From: CAZFER01 sp964517495 | GTDB lineage: Bacteria; Hinthialibacterota; Hinthialibacteria; Hinthialibacterales; Hinthialibacteraceae | Reading direction: 5' to 3' | Length of the DNA stretch: 15,369 nucleotides | NCBI GenBank assembly: GCA_964517495.1 | Contig: CAZFER010000103.1 | Location: forward strand, 1 to 15,369 | Shown: positions 14,700-15,369 of the stretch, in pieces | How positions within the stretch are numbered: the stretch's first letter is position 1 | How the letters are laid out: every line of letters begins with the position of its first letter | Translations under genes and position numbers: made by a program | The notes under the pieces: model-generated | What the model saw: the letters and a program-made list of their open reading frames with translations, nothing else | Database searches by the model: none | What the model was told of the DNA's origin: nothing

Positions 14700-15014
14700 A
14701 TAGGGATCCGGGTAGGCCCGGTGGTTACCCCTCCACATCGCCATTTGCGTGTTGGGACTGCTGCTTTCCGCATCACCCAAGGCGTCGGCTTTCCCTCCCG
14801 GTCTGGCTTGAGAGGTATCCTCTGACCACGATGTCGAAATTTCGAGGCTCCATCACGCGGCCTGCGTTCTTGCTTTTCCTGGCTTCGAACCTATCATTAC
14901 TGATACGCACGCAGTTCAGCTACTGATCTGTCGGCTACACTTTGATCAGATGGGACTTGGATCTCCGATCCTCACCCACTGGGTAACAATGACGAATTTC
15001 GTGTGTTTTCACAC
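14700..15014 (-). mobile_element. Probable group II intron 5' ribozyme fragment, no reverse transcriptase
   Basis: On the minus strand a GC-richer, hairpin-dense, non-coding stretch begins GTGTGAAAACACACGAAAT (from 15014), fitting the GUGYG 5' end of group II introns. It then shows GTGAGGATCGGAGATCC with AAGTCCCATCTGATC after it, the domain I arrangement I recall from bacterial group II introns, and later TAGCCGACAGATCAGTAGC, GAACTGCGTGCG and GGCCGCGTGATGGAG. Local stems: GGATC/GATCC (14959-14971), CTGATC/GATCAG (14923-14949), AGAGG/CCTCT (14811-14823), TCGAAATTTCGA (14834-14845). The element stops near 14700, where AT-rich sequence begins. No maturase ORF and no domain V follow, so it is a dead remnant. 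The call rests on remembered patterns, not an alignment. Confidence 0.5.
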
Positions 15015-15023
15015 AGTCCCAAC

Positions 15024-15369
15024 GTCTCGGATTTATCTTGACGCAAGGGCAACGCTCCCGCCGAGCCGTTCCCGCGCATAACGGCTCAACTTCCATGCAA
15101 AACCACCCAACCCCCGATATTCAATATCCTGCGAATCATTAACATCCTGAACATCCTGATTAAGACAAAAAAACATATCCCTCTGAAGAAACACAACTTA
15201 CAACCCCAATAAACCATCATATTATTCTTTAATCACCAAAAAAAGTCGGGATCCTCTCTACTAGTAGAGAAGCACACCGTGCCTCCGCGATCGAAAGATC
15301 GCCCGTGCTTCTCTAAATGAATAAGCTTATTCAGATTACCGGGTGCATACGTTTAAAAAGGATTATACC
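15024..15369. other. Non-coding right end of the window
   Basis: No gene is supported. It holds a GAGCCGTT/AACGGCTC stem with a 9-base loop (about 15062-15086), two tandem copies of AACATCCTG (15141-15158) plus further ATCCTG at 15126, and the nested palindrome cluster at 15255-15333. 15159-15250 is AT-rich without recognisable signal other than a run of seven A just before 15245. Confidence 0.55.
15255..15333. repeat. Nested palindrome cluster with GAAA-capped hairpin
   Basis: Four perfect inverted repeats in 79 bases. TCTCTACTAGTAGAGA (15255-15270) is a 16-base palindrome. TAGAGAAGCAC (15265-15275) pairs with GTGCTTCTCTA (15305-15315), overlapping it. Inside, GCGATC (15287-15292) and GATCGC (15297-15302) are closed by a GAAA tetraloop. 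TGAATAAGCTTATTCA (15318-15333) follows. A small GCAC/GTGC hairpin (15272-15282) competes with the outer stem. On the minus strand a TTTTTTT run follows at 15245-15239. Could be a REP/MITE element or a structured small RNA. Confidence 0.65.

Noticed and set aside
14696..14926. Plus-strand 76-codon frame over the hairpin-rich segment
   Set aside because: The segment looks like a structured RNA on the other strand; no ribosome site or domain.
15062..15086. Group II intron domain V
   Set aside because: GAGCCGTT/AACGGCTC looks similar at its base, but the hairpin is only about 25 bases, lacks the AAA/bulge pattern and lies upstream of the intron's 5' end on that strand.
15126..15158. CRISPR-like repeat from the ATCCTG units
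   Set aside because: Units are only nine bases and without spacers; a short tandem repeat at most.

Overview
The window comes from an uncultured-style, polysaccharide-degrading heterotrophic bacterium. Supporting signs are a secreted beta-helix (pectate-lyase-like) protein, a secreted DUF5060 glycosidase-like protein with a C-terminal sugar-binding-type domain, a Tat-exported Gfo/Idh/MocA oxidoreductase, and a small protein of a type I associate with Planctomycetes-like genomes. Many short palindromic repeats sit between genes. Poribacteria, Hinthialibacterota, Sumerlaeota or PVC-type lineages would fit, but no marker gene settles it. A 100-base run of N (1206-1305) shows this is a draft assembly scaffold.

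Layout. 1-1205 (-): beta-helix protein, 3' end off the window and signal peptide cut by the gap. 1538-4045 (+): DUF5060 glycosidase-like protein with a good promoter. 4061-5101 (-): DUF900-type alpha/beta hydrolase, convergent with the previous gene. 5347-6993 (+): exported DUF4139-type protein. 6994-7319: intergenic region with three overlapping hairpins and a promoter. 7320-8174 (+): two small stand-alone TIR proteins in tandem, visibly AT-rich. 8213-9277 (-): MutY adenine glycosylase with a complete Nudix box. 9423-11144 (+): a conserved protein of unknown function followed by a GT4-like glycosyltransferase, probably one operon. 11152-11191: long hairpin between convergent genes. 11205-12479 (-): Gfo/Idh/MocA oxidoreductase.

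From 12480 to the end the window is accessory DNA. It holds palindromic repeats, a VapBC-like toxin-antitoxin pair whose PIN toxin is split by a frameshift although its acidic residues are kept, a DUF433/DUF5615 antitoxin/PIN-like pair with no intergenic base, a probable group II intron 5' fragment without a reverse transcriptase, and a nested palindrome cluster with a GAAA-capped hairpin at the right end.

The first half reads as cell-envelope and polysaccharide metabolism. The candidates for an undescribed system are the tandem TIR pair, in which only the second protein keeps the canonical catalytic Glu; the unknown protein coupled to the glycosyltransferase; and the covarying, mutually exclusive hairpin repeats placed in front of the TIR and DUF433/DUF5615 operons. 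No tRNA, rRNA or CRISPR array was seen.
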